64,000 nt of DNA from Eleginops maclovinus (Eukaryota; Chordata; Actinopteri; Perciformes; Eleginopidae): contig NC_086349.1 in NCBI RefSeq assembly GCF_036324505.1, forward strand, positions 23,150,247-23,214,246, given 5' to 3'. Below the pieces are notes generated by a model, which did no database searches, was not told the DNA's origin, and was given only the letters and a program-made list of their open reading frames with translations. Below, piece after piece: positions 1-54,181 of the stretch (position 1 is the stretch's first letter; every line of letters starts with the position of its first letter). Position numbers and translations under genes: made by a program.

Positions 1-567
1 CCAGAGGAGGATTCCCTTCCTGAGCAGCCTAAAGAGGCCCCTTGTCTGCGCCGCACCTCCTCTCTGAAGGAGCGCAGCATGCCCTTCACTCTGGCAGGAC
101 AAACTCCAGAGGTGAGGGAGCAGAGTCCTCCTCCTGCAGACAACGGAGATCGGAGTCCTGAACCTGCAAGCATGGAGCTGCATTCCCCAACTGAGGAGGC
201 GCTCACCAGCTCAGGGGAAGAAGAGGAGGAGCAGGAGGCTGAACAAATGCAAGAGCAGAATTTCACCAGAGAAGAGGAAGACACCCCGGAAGAAGAACCT
301 GAGGAAGAGGAGAAGATGGAGGAGGAGGATGTGATGGGGGAGGAGATGCCGCCTCAGAAACAGGAGGAGATGATCTCGTCTCCTGAAGGCGAGGTGGAGG
401 CCAGTCGCTCCTCTCAGGATGTCGGGTTCTGGGACAGCGAGGAGGTGGAGGATAAGGAGGAGGTCCAGCAACAGCGGCAGGAGGAGGAAGAGGAGGGGCT
501 GACGGTGGAGGATATGATCAAAAGAAACCGATACTACGAGGAGGAAGAGGAGGCGGAGGATGTATAA
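1..567 (+). CDS. lima1: LIM domain and actin-binding protein 1 (EPLIN), C-terminal part, 5' end outside window
   Basis: The frame is open from base 1 and ends at TAA 565-567, giving 188 residues of the C-terminus; the LIM domain and N-terminus lie upstream of the window. Two conserved EPLIN tail motifs are visible: LRRTSSLKERSMPFT at residues 16-30, and near the end SQDVGFW followed by VEDMIKRNRYY and an acidic stop-proximal tail. From memory of the family, human LIMA1 has the same order (a SSLKERSRPF motif, then an IKRNRYY terminus). Between them is a long Glu-rich, low-complexity stretch (about residues 70-150), more acidic than I recall in mammals. LIMA1 cross-links and stabilises actin filaments and links cadherin-catenin complexes to actin; the tail holds part of the actin-binding region. 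Serines next to basic residues suggest phosphorylation sites (inference). The neighbouring spryd3 is convergent. The antisense frame over 211-594 is a shadow of the Glu-rich codons. Confidence 0.9.
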   Translation, partial: PEEDSLPEQPKEAPCLRRTSSLKERSMPFTLAGQTPEVREQSPPPADNGDRSPEPASMELHSPTEEALTSSGEEEEEQEAEQMQEQNFTREEEDTPEEEPEEEEKMEEEDVMGEEMPPQKQEEMISSPEGEVEASRSSQDVGFWDSEEVEDKEEVQQQRQEEEEEGLTVEDMIKRNRYYEEEEEAEDV

Positions 568-951
568 AATGATCAGGATGACAACAGTTGACACTCTGAG
601 GACTTTCCTGCTTCTTCTTTTTTAGACGTTTTCTTCTCTTCCTAAAAGAGCGTCGCTGTGTGAACTCTACTGAACTTTGTGCCTCTTTTTGAAACCTTTA
701 AAGCCATTCCTACCATAACTTTTTTACAAGACCATGTCGCTCTGACATCATTTGCTTTTTAATGTAAAATATTTCAACTCAAGCCCCATGTAATGAATGT
801 TTTTATGTCCAAAGGTTATGTGTAATCTTCTGTTTTCATTAAGTACCTCTGGACTGAAACTGCTGTTTCATGAAACAATGGTATTATCCCGTTATACTAT
901 GATGTAGGATTGTTACAGCTAATGTAGCTTCTTAACGGACTCACTTTTAAT

Positions 952-957
952 AATAAA
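952..957 (+). promoter_or_regulatory. candidate poly(A) signal, lima1 proximal
   Basis: AATAAA about 385 nt after the lima1 stop. Confidence 0.4.
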
Positions 958-1228
958 TCCAAAAGATGCCACTGTGTGTTTTAGAAAAGCCCAGCACTTT
1001 GATCTGTTACCATTTTTCCAAAACAAGTCGTTTGGTTTGGCAATTCCTGTGAAGAAAACATCTTTGCCACTTTCTTTTCTATTCTTTATGTACATGTTAA
1101 ATTCAAAAAACACCTTGTTACTTTTTTGTTTTACAATTCAAGAGTTATAACTGGATCTGAATAATGTTCTGTTTTTTTGTTTTGTTTTTTAAACCAGGGG
1201 ACCAAATAACCTAGATTACTACTGTTTA

Positions 1229-1234
1229 AATAAA
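1229..1234 (+). promoter_or_regulatory. candidate poly(A) signal, lima1 distal
   Basis: AATAAA about 660 nt after the lima1 stop, followed within 30 nt by TG/TTG-rich sequence. Confidence 0.45.
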
Positions 1235-1384
1235 TTGTTATATACAAAATGTTTCGTCTTGAGTTGTTGTTCCTGTTTTAACTGGGGGGGGGGGAAGGGA
1301 GGACTTTCAAATACAATGTAAAAGCTGATTTGACATTTAGAAGTTTGAAACTAATAATGCCCACTTGACCTGAACACAGCGTTA

Positions 1385-1545
1385 GATGTTAAAGGGGCTC
1401 TTCATTATGTAACACTTGTGCTTCTATTGGCTAGTGCTCCAACACATTGTGCTGGCGGGACGTCTGTAAGCGGTTGACCAATCACGACTGAGCCGGCCAG
1501 CTAAACCAATCAGAGGAATGGTTGTAAAAGGTGTTGCATAAACCA
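1385..1545 (+). repeat. dispersed repeat family A, partial copy 1
   Basis: The stretch containing TTCTATTGGCTAGTGCTCCA, then a GCGGTTGACCAATCAC-type segment and GCCGGCCAGCTAA, recurs in the same orientation near 16.98-17.12 kb and 22.41-22.54 kb. It begins with TTAAAGGGGC, which resembles the inverse of the CCCCTTTAA found at the right end of the 22-kb copy, so the family may be a terminal-inverted-repeat element. This copy is truncated. Confidence 0.65.
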
Positions 1546-1632
1546 AAAAGTTGACCTGCTGTTGGAGCTGGAGTATGTCAGAGGATCCAATCCTTAAGAT
1601 TAATCATCTGAGGACTGAGTGTACCTCATTTC

Positions 1633-1893
1633 CACTGGCGTAAAGTATACCCCCGCAGCCCCCGCGAGGCGGGGGGGCCCCGGCCCCCCTCATATGAGAA
1701 CGGGCCCCCTACCTCTATACCCCAAAGCGGCCGCCGACAGCATGTTAGATTTCTACTAGAGCGGCCGCGGCCGGCCGCAATTTTGAAAGACACTACAATG
1801 TAGTGTCTTTTTACTGGGGCCCCCCACTTGGCGGTGGGGGGCCCCAGTCTAAGTACCTGCAGGGGGGCCCCAAGTGCTTGTGTTACGCCAGTG
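1633..1893. mobile_element. 261-bp MITE with 11-bp perfect TIRs and 8-bp target site duplication
   Basis: The left end CACTGGCGTAA (1633-1643) is the exact reverse complement of the right end TTACGCCAGTG (1883-1893). The octamer CTCATTTC flanks both sides exactly (1625-1632 and 1894-1901), which is a direct transposition footprint. The interior is far more GC-rich than its surroundings and contains two perfect hairpins: 12-bp arms at 1786-1810 and 15-bp arms at 1813-1827 and 1834-1848 with a 6-nt loop. No coding capacity is visible, so it is non-autonomous. An 8-bp duplication fits hAT-like superfamilies; the CACTG terminus is not the textbook hAT YARNG, so the superfamily is left open. Confidence 0.85.
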
Positions 1894-1901
1894 CTCATTT
1901 C

Positions 1902-4900
1902 TTAAATCATTCTGACTTTTAACTCAATGAAGTAGGAACACACTGAACTTACCACGTATTTCTTGCAGGACATCTTGATCCCACTTGGATGACTTGAATA
2001 AATTCAATGTTATAATTGGCTGAACTGAAGACTCAATCAGTGCTGAGGCGTTCAATCACAGATGTAGTGAAGTGCCTATCTTGAGACAGTGAAGAAATTA
2101 ACTGAACTTGACACATTGCCATGTTTAACAGATACTTGATTTAAAAAAAAGTAGATAAAACTCATTGCATTACGTAAACCTTTATTGATGATCAAACATG
2201 AAAAGGAACAAGGTCTGTATAGTGCAAGTCAACGAGGCGAGACATGATCACACAAGTAAAGAGACGCTACAACCAGATTTAAAGAATTTGGTTGAACCGT
2301 GAAACTTTGTAAACTGAGTAAACAATAAGTGACTTTAATACCCTGAAGTGTCTCATTAATGTCTTTGCACTGTCTAGCATAATTAGCATTTAAGTCTCTA
2401 TTCAACCTTGCAGAAGGAGAACAACGTTTTTCTTCACATCATCGATGGCTCCAAAACAAGATACATGACAACATCTGAACATAAAACAGTCTCCAGCAGT
2501 TATGTGATTTAATAGTTAACCCTGTTTAGTGATTTTACATCGTTTTTTCCTAGCATCACTGGCTGCAGAAAGCTGAAACAAGACAGAAACCTGCCGTTTG
2601 CATCTTTACAGGAATGTAGTTTAGGGCTGCTGATGTTATGATGGACAAACACAGATGTGGGAAAGGTTTTATAGATTAGGATTATACAATATAATGTTTA
2701 TAATTCTGGTAATGTGTGTGGAAACCAGCTCACTGACATAATACAACATACTACAGTATTTCTCATTCACGTGCACAGATTGCTGAGGTCTGTATCACAA
2801 ATCCAGTTCAACCCAGTCTAGCAGAATAGCCGTTTTTTGCTTATCTATTTATGAGTGAATTATTCAACAAGATTGAGTCTGTTTTCAGGTATTTGAGAGG
2901 ACTAACGTGTTAAATACAAGGTTGAAATGTACCCCTTTTGCTAGTAGTTGGTTGGTTTGGGGCTAGCTTTACGTTTGAAATCAAAATAAATCTGTGGCTG
3001 TGACAAAAACTGCAATTCATTTATTAAACCGAGTGTGGCGTCAAAGTAAGAACTGTTTTATTTGTCTAGTACGTGGATTATGTGTACATGAGATAGTCCT
3101 GGGTGTAGACTAGGTTAGAAAACTTTTCTGAGTTTAAAATGCAAGTTTACTGGACATAACCGACCGTAAACACACCCCGAACACGGGAGCTCACATATAG
3201 GCCATGGTGTGGTAAACCGATTTAATTTAAGTATTTAATCATTTAAAATAAAACCTGAAAGTAACTCATTCACAGTTAATGTTTGTTTACATCTGCAATG
3301 ACGAATTGTCGCTAAACTGTAGGTTGAACGAAGCCGATAGGAGTCGTGTGACGCAGAAAAAAGTATTGCTCGAGGCTTTGGTGTTGGTCGAGTTGCATTC
3401 TGGGAAATGTAGTCTGAAGGTTTTACGGGGAGAAGAGTGCTATAATAACATTTAAATTAAGTATCTCCAGGTAAACTGCACACATTTTAATCATGTAATC
3501 TGTGAATATGCACCAAAGTGAGTTGAAATATTTAAGTTGTGTTTCAACAAAAGTGCAAAACCCAAAGATTTTTACATTTATTTTTGTCAAAATACTTATT
3601 GATTCATTTCTCAGATCTATAATTATGAGTAAGGCCTTTCTAAATAGGGTCGGTATTTTCCACATGACATTTTATAGACTAAACAATCAAGAAAATGTTT
3701 AAACTGAACATTAAATAATGAAAATGATTGTGGCAGCCCTATGCTTGAGCATGGGTTACCATAGTGATCTAACACAGCTTAAAGTGATTCAGCATAAAAA
3801 CAGAGTCTCTGATGTGATCTGTCTTTGTGTTTACAAACCTCTGGTGCTGTTGATGATGTGCAGACACACAAACACAAACATGCAGTAACCACAAATCATC
3901 TTCATCCACAACAAGAAAATCATCCAGCCGTTAATTCTTCATCATATAATGTCATTACACACGGGAAATCATCTTCTGACTACTAAAGCAAGAAATTCAT
4001 TTGGGAGGATCTTTTCTTGTAAACTTAACAGTAATATATTAGTATAACTTTATGGTTAGAAAAAGGGAAGAGGAAAAGTGAGACAGGAAATAATCCTTTG
4101 CATGCACTGAGGACAAATGTTAAAATACAAAATATCACATTACAGTATGATGCAATCCGACAGCCAGAGCTGATTATATTTAATGATTCTAAAGCTAAAT
4201 TAACCGTAGGGATATATTTTATGGCTGATGATTGCAGGGTTGCATCAGACTGCAATGTATGTAAGAGTTGTTCCAGTTTTGTCTACTCACTGTGTGACTT
4301 AAACGTGTCCTCAGCCTCCCCGAAGTGCAAAAACAAAACACATTCCCTGAACTTTTTTGCGTAAAAGATTTAAATGTGTATTCTGCAGATGCCCTTGAGG
4401 AAAACATACCTGACATGTTGTTTTTTTTTAAATGTAGTCCTTGTTCAATTAGAAACCGGTAACAGCATCTTAATGTGAAACCTGCAATGATCCTCCTACA
4501 GTCAGCTCATATAAAATGTGCGTTGATGCATTTGTGAAATATTGCAACAGATCCTAGGTTTCACTTCCAGCAAAGCATCGGGAGGCAGCAGGTCCCTGAA
4601 CGCTCACAGGAGGGCAGCCTCACCCAGAGAGAGAGAGGTGGAGAAAGAGAAAGAGAAAGGGGGAGAGAGGGGATAGTCTATTCCCTGAAACTGAGCTCTG
4701 ACTCGGCACAACTGTTGGCCTGGCTCTGCTTTGCTTTGGGTCGTGACAAAGGAAATAAACAGAGCTCATGAGAGGGATTTAACAGCTCAGTGTTCGGACA
4801 CACTGCATGCAGAGGGAGGTTAGACGTGAGGGAGATAGCAGTACAGATTGCATAGAATAAATCGTTAAATATATATATTTTCTTTCAGGTGCAGCATGCT

Positions 4901-5118
4901 GTAACCTACACAGCTTATGTTTGAGTTCTCTGCTACTGTACAACCAGGTGTATGGTCCGGCTGTGTTTCTTTGATGAGGCAATGAACAGGTGTTATAAAT
5001 AAAAGCAGAGACAGTGCCGGTGTGTTTTCAGTGTTCGCAGCATGCTAAGCTACCGTGTGTGAGCTCTGCAGTGCAGCCAGCTGTTTGCAAAGCATCACAG
5101 CGTCCAGTGTGGCTCAGC
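1902..5118 (-). other. spacer and probable spryd3 3' UTR
   Basis: This is AT-rich sequence between the MITE and the spryd3 stop codon with no supported gene. On the minus strand, candidate AATAAA signals lie at 3577-3582 and 2181-2186 (plus-strand TTTATT). If the distal one is used, spryd3 would have a 3' UTR of nearly 3 kb and end about 1 kb from the lima1 3' end. A GA-rich run sits at 4627-4672. The short open frames here show no conserved protein features. Confidence 0.35.
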
Positions 5119-50408
<45,290 letters not shown>

Positions 50409-50409
<1 letters not shown>

Positions 50410-50426
50410 CAGCTATAGCTCCTCAT
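50409..50426 (-). other. uORF overlapping the spryd3 start
   Basis: ATG at 50426-50424, then four codons and TGA at 50411-50409. The stop overlaps the main ATG by one base in the form TGATG. This geometry is compatible with termination-reinitiation if the transcript starts upstream of 50426. Confidence 0.5.
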
Positions 50427-50461
50427 AAAAACTTTGGAAACTGGAGTTCGGCGCTTGCCTG

Positions 50462-50469
50462 TGACGTCA
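50462..50469. promoter_or_regulatory. full CRE palindrome in the spryd3 promoter
   Basis: TGACGTCA, 53 nt upstream of the spryd3 ATG, flanked as GTGACGTCAC. It matches the CREB/ATF site, usually functional when close to a transcription start. Confidence 0.65.
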
Positions 50470-50487
50470 CGATGGTTAATGGAACAG

Positions 50488-50492
50488 CCAAT
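50488..50492 (+). promoter_or_regulatory. CCAAT box near the spryd3 start
   Basis: AGCCAATCA on the plus strand, about 80 nt upstream of the spryd3 ATG and 19 nt beyond the CRE; NF-Y type context. Confidence 0.5.
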
Positions 50493-50693
50493 CACAGTGA
50501 GGATTGAGAAATGGTGACAAGCTTTCAGCCAGTCCTGTCACTCTATTTCTCTGCGTTCATGTGTGTCCTGTTTTGACTTTAAGGTCCTATTTGACAAACT
50601 TTGCTACCTTAAAAGATGTGAAAATAATAGGTAGTCGCAACATGCCAATTTAAAAAAACAAAGAGTTTCCCCGCGTTCTGTTCACAGTGTGTT

Positions 50694-50790
50694 TCATGCA
50701 GTGGTGGTCAAAAGCAATACTGCAGTGTAAAAATACTCTTCTACAGGTAGGAATCCTTAAAGTTCAAGGTAAAAGTACAAAAGTGTTTGT
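50694..50790 (+). repeat. common fish interspersed-repeat fragment
   Basis: CAGTGGTGGTCAAAAGCAAT, then TGTAAAAATACTCTTCTACA and GGTAAAAGTACAAAAGTGTT resemble a widespread fish repeat with GTGGTGGAAAGTA and AAAAGTACAAAAGTA words. A related minus-strand fragment lies in the 58.4-58.5 kb region. Family from memory. Confidence 0.4.
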
Positions 50791-53396
50791 TTCAAAATAT
50801 CAAGATTAGATCTGTGGTGAAAGCTTTAATCTTTTATATCTGTTTTCCTTTTCCATATTGTGTTTTATGGTATCAGATGAAAGTCTTGCAGAGTTTGCTC
50901 AGGGACAAAACGGCCCTTTACCAAGCTGCCATTTCCAAACAAGAAATCACAAGGGGTGAGATTTATTGTCAAAATCTTATATCATGATATATTTAACTTT
51001 ATATCATGTGCTTTGGAGGGATTGCACCCTTACCTTCTGTCTAATGGGAGAAAACTAATTTACACTCTATGGGATTTCATACCTCTAAACCATTGCCTGC
51101 CCTTTTCTCACAAAACGGACTCACAGGTTTGCCATCCCATTTACTCACTAGTTTCATAATCCTATTAAACTGAACTGAACTGAACTGGAATATTACCAGA
51201 AAGTCAGGGAGATACAACGCTTCAGGGCAGGGCAGCGTCTTGCCAGAGAGTTTTGAGTAGATACTTGTAGTCTGATTGAAGTGGGTGCAGACATACTTTC
51301 AGGCAGCTGGCTGGGAAAGAACTGAGCGAGCCTTGGAGGCAGAGAGGAGGACAGAACTGTGTGGCTGAAGGAGCGAAAATGAATACACCCAAGGGCAGAG
51401 TGGAAAAGAGAGCCCCCGTTGGTCTGGCGTGTGTCTTGGAACATTCTCCGGATATGTGGAAATGGGCTAGCTTGCACGCTGATGGCAACACAAGACGGCA
51501 GGTGATTTCTGCCCTCCTTGCCAAGATTAATCAGAACAACAGGCTGCTGATGGCACAGCAGATGATTGGCCTCATGTAGCCCTGCATTCCAGTGGGAAGT
51601 ACAGACCAGTGGTTATGTCTGCTTGTGCCCTGCCATGTCTGTACTGTACTACTGCAAATCACAAGGTGCCAGGCAAACTGCTCACAGCACATTGTGTAAT
51701 ATTTTAAAGGCAAAAACAAGTCACCTATTTTAGACTTTAGACCCAAATTCTGCTCATGTTTGAAGTTAATGACTCATTTGGTGTCGTGTTCATGATGTTC
51801 ATCTCTCTACTGGCGCCTTTCGCAGCAATGCAGTTCTCAGATAACATAAGAGACAATGAGACTAGATAAGAGAGTAATCCTCAACACGCCCAATGATGTT
51901 CATGTCAGATCCTTGAACTGCTTTAATATTTTCCTATTACTACCAAGGCTACACTCATTCTTGCAGTGCCATAATGTGCTGTGTCATTAGTAGAGTGTCA
52001 GTACTCAAGTGCAAATGTAGAACAACTACTAAAATGCATTGCTTAGATAGAGTTTCTTATTTTATAGAGGTTATATAGAGGACTGTCAAACCAAACCACT
52101 TAAAATATTGCATATATAATAACTGCAAAGTAGCTTTTGGTTAAATAATAGTTAATAGTAGTTAGCGAATCCTAACTGAGTGGAGGAATGGAGGTATTTT
52201 TAGCAGTTTTACTCCGGTTGGTCAATGTGCATTCCTGCAAAAGTGAGCCCTCCTCCTCCTCTTCCTCCGTCTCCTAATCATCCAGATGATTTCTCTTCCA
52301 ATTCAAACAATTGCTGCGAAACATATTTCGCTGTTCTCAAACTTGAATATGTAATAGCATCCATGAAGTCAGTTAATATTTGATAGTAGAATTTTATTTT
52401 AAACTGTCTAAGCGCTGTAGAGGCAATGCTTTACATACCTGACTCAGCAGGGATTTGATAATGCTGAGGCACAGTTTTGGTTAGTGTATGAAACATAAAG
52501 TCTTATCTTTCACTTCAGTTTTGGAATATTCTAACATTTCGAAGCACGTTTAGGAGATCAGACTGTGGTGGCATTTGTATTCATCACATTTTGGACAAAG
52601 AATCAAACCATTCAGCTGTAGTATTTTATGTCTTGCAAAAAAGTTCATTCAGTCATACAGAGAGCATACTGTCTGCAGAGTGAAAGACGAGTAACAGAGT
52701 TTACGTTGCATATTTAAACACTGAGAAAAAAAAGGGGGTCAAGCTTGGCGATACTGAAAGAGCATTCTGGAAGTTATGGAGGCATTATCAGGATGTTCTC
52801 AGTTCAACAGAAGTTAAAGGTCATACTGTTGGTGCGAGTAGATTGTGACCAACAACAACCCAACCTATCTTTTTAAAAAGGACTTTTCCCAAGCTTAGCA
52901 AAGACATGAAAGCCAGAAATAAACATTAGCAGAATCACACAACGATATTATTAAAGTAAGTTTTCTGTCACAAGGCTTTATTTCTTTACAGATTTATTGT
53001 GCATATGGCTTGTTAGTTCAACAGTCTCTGAACTTTGATATGTGTTTCTGTGATTTGAGTTTCTCAGGTGGAGCAATTCATGTTCATCTAGGAAATATCC
53101 CCCACATAATGACATCAGGAGAAACCACGCAGCTGTGCATGTAGCAAATGGCATTGCAGTGGCGAGGCTGATGGAGGCACGTGTACATTTGTATTTGTTA
53201 CCATGGCAAATATGATTCCAGAAAGGTCTCTGACACTGGGAAGAAAGTGCAAAAAGCTGAACATGACTACTACTGATTCATCATCTGTAACGTTCAGCAT
53301 GAGTGGAAGAAGACGGGCTGGATGTATGTGTTAGTATATAACAGAAAGGGTGGAGAGATTTTGATAATTTCTGAAAGGAACATAATCCACCCCCCA

Positions 53397-53445
53397 CTTG
53401 CTCTCTCTCTCTCCTTTCCTGCCACCTCCCTCTCTCTGTCTCTCC

Positions 53446-53481
<36 letters not shown>
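53397..53481. repeat. CT-rich tract 1
   Basis: Pyrimidine-rich (CT)n with CCTTTCC and CCACCTCCC interruptions, upstream of igfbp6. Confidence 0.9.
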
Positions 53482-53485
<4 letters not shown>

Positions 53486-53511
53486 CCCAGCCCCTGAAGG
53501 TGTCATAACTG

Positions 53512-53512
53512 T

Positions 53513-53560
<48 letters not shown>

Positions 53561-53590
53561 CCTCTCTTTCTCTCTCACTCACTCTCTATC
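53512..53590. repeat. CT-rich tract 2
   Basis: (CT)n with TTTCT interruptions, ending about 255 nt before the igfbp6 ATG. Confidence 0.9.
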
Positions 53591-53605
53591 ACCGCCTTTC
53601 AGATC

Positions 53606-53613
53606 TTTAAAAG
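53606..53613 (+). promoter_or_regulatory. TATA-like element, candidate igfbp6 core promoter
   Basis: TTTAAAAG, 232 nt before the igfbp6 ATG, directly after the CT tract. Transcription would start near 53635-53640 if it is used. Weak evidence. Confidence 0.3.
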
Positions 53614-53844
53614 CTGGTGCTTTGCTGTGTCTCTCTCGATCTCCATTTGTCTCCTCTGGCACTGCAGGGGACTCAACCGGCAAAGCACCAAGGAGAGCTA
53701 CTGTATAGAAACGGGGAGGAAGACTAAGGAAAGGGGAGAGAAAAGGGAGAGAGAGTAAGGGAGAAATATACATCCAGAAATAGCATCAGCCACATTTAAC
53801 TGACAGAGAGTGACAGAGTGGAGAACCTGAGACCTGGACACAAA

Positions 53845-54181
53845 ATGCCTATCCTTTCTTACTTAACAACCGTTGTTTTGTTGCTGATTGCTCACTGCGG
53901 ATCATGGACCGGGGCAAACCGCTTGGGCCCCTTCAAGGTCTGTCCCTCCTGCAGGGATCCACTGGGGGCAGTTCGGCCCCCCAGAGACCATAATGTTGCC
54001 GGCAGCACGTCAGTGTTGGCCCAGGGAGAGCCCTGTGGTGTGTACACCCTGAGCTGTGCCAAGGGGCTCCGCTGTGTTCCCCCACCAAGGGAGCACAGCC
54101 CCCTCCAGGCTCTGTTGCAGGGAAGGGGCATTTGCGCCAAGCACAGCAGGACTAGTCCCACTGAGAGGCCCCACCCCACAG
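53845..54181 (+). CDS. igfbp6: igfbp6 exon 1 coding part
   Basis: Signal peptide and the whole N-terminal IGF-binding domain, residues 1-112 plus one base of Gly113; donor GTAAGA. Confidence 0.94.

Larger units (their letters stand above)
568..1259 (+). other. lima1: lima1 3' untranslated region with two poly(A) signals
   Basis: This is AT-rich non-coding sequence directly after the lima1 stop codon. Canonical AATAAA signals lie at 952-957 and 1229-1234; the second is followed by T/GT-rich sequence suited to a downstream element. Two alternative 3' ends are therefore plausible. UTR extent is inferred from these signals only. Confidence 0.5.
50410..53844. other. divergent spacer between spryd3 and igfbp6
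   Basis: Head-to-head spacer of about 3.4 kb. The spryd3 end has the CRE and CCAAT box; the igfbp6 end has CT tracts and a TATA-like element. A common fish repeat fragment lies near 50694-50790. Frames near 51193-51579 have no recognisable domain. The remainder shows nothing I can name. Confidence 0.75.

Noticed and set aside
211..594. 127-codon Leu-rich minus-strand frame over the lima1 tail
   Set aside because: It is the complement of Glu codons (GAG/GAA reads CTC/TTC) in a coding exon with a strong EPLIN match on the plus strand.
1740..1870. Cloning-vector contamination
   Set aside because: The flanking 8-bp duplication and matching terminal inverted repeats fit transposition; contamination would not create these. 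Kept only as a low-priority check.
51193..51579. Small gene between spryd3 and igfbp6
   Set aside because: Overlapping frames on both strands with no recognisable family and no splice sites in a convincing arrangement.
53294..53582. Arg-Glu repeat frames upstream of igfbp6
   Set aside because: Translations of the CT/GA tracts; no plausible gene.
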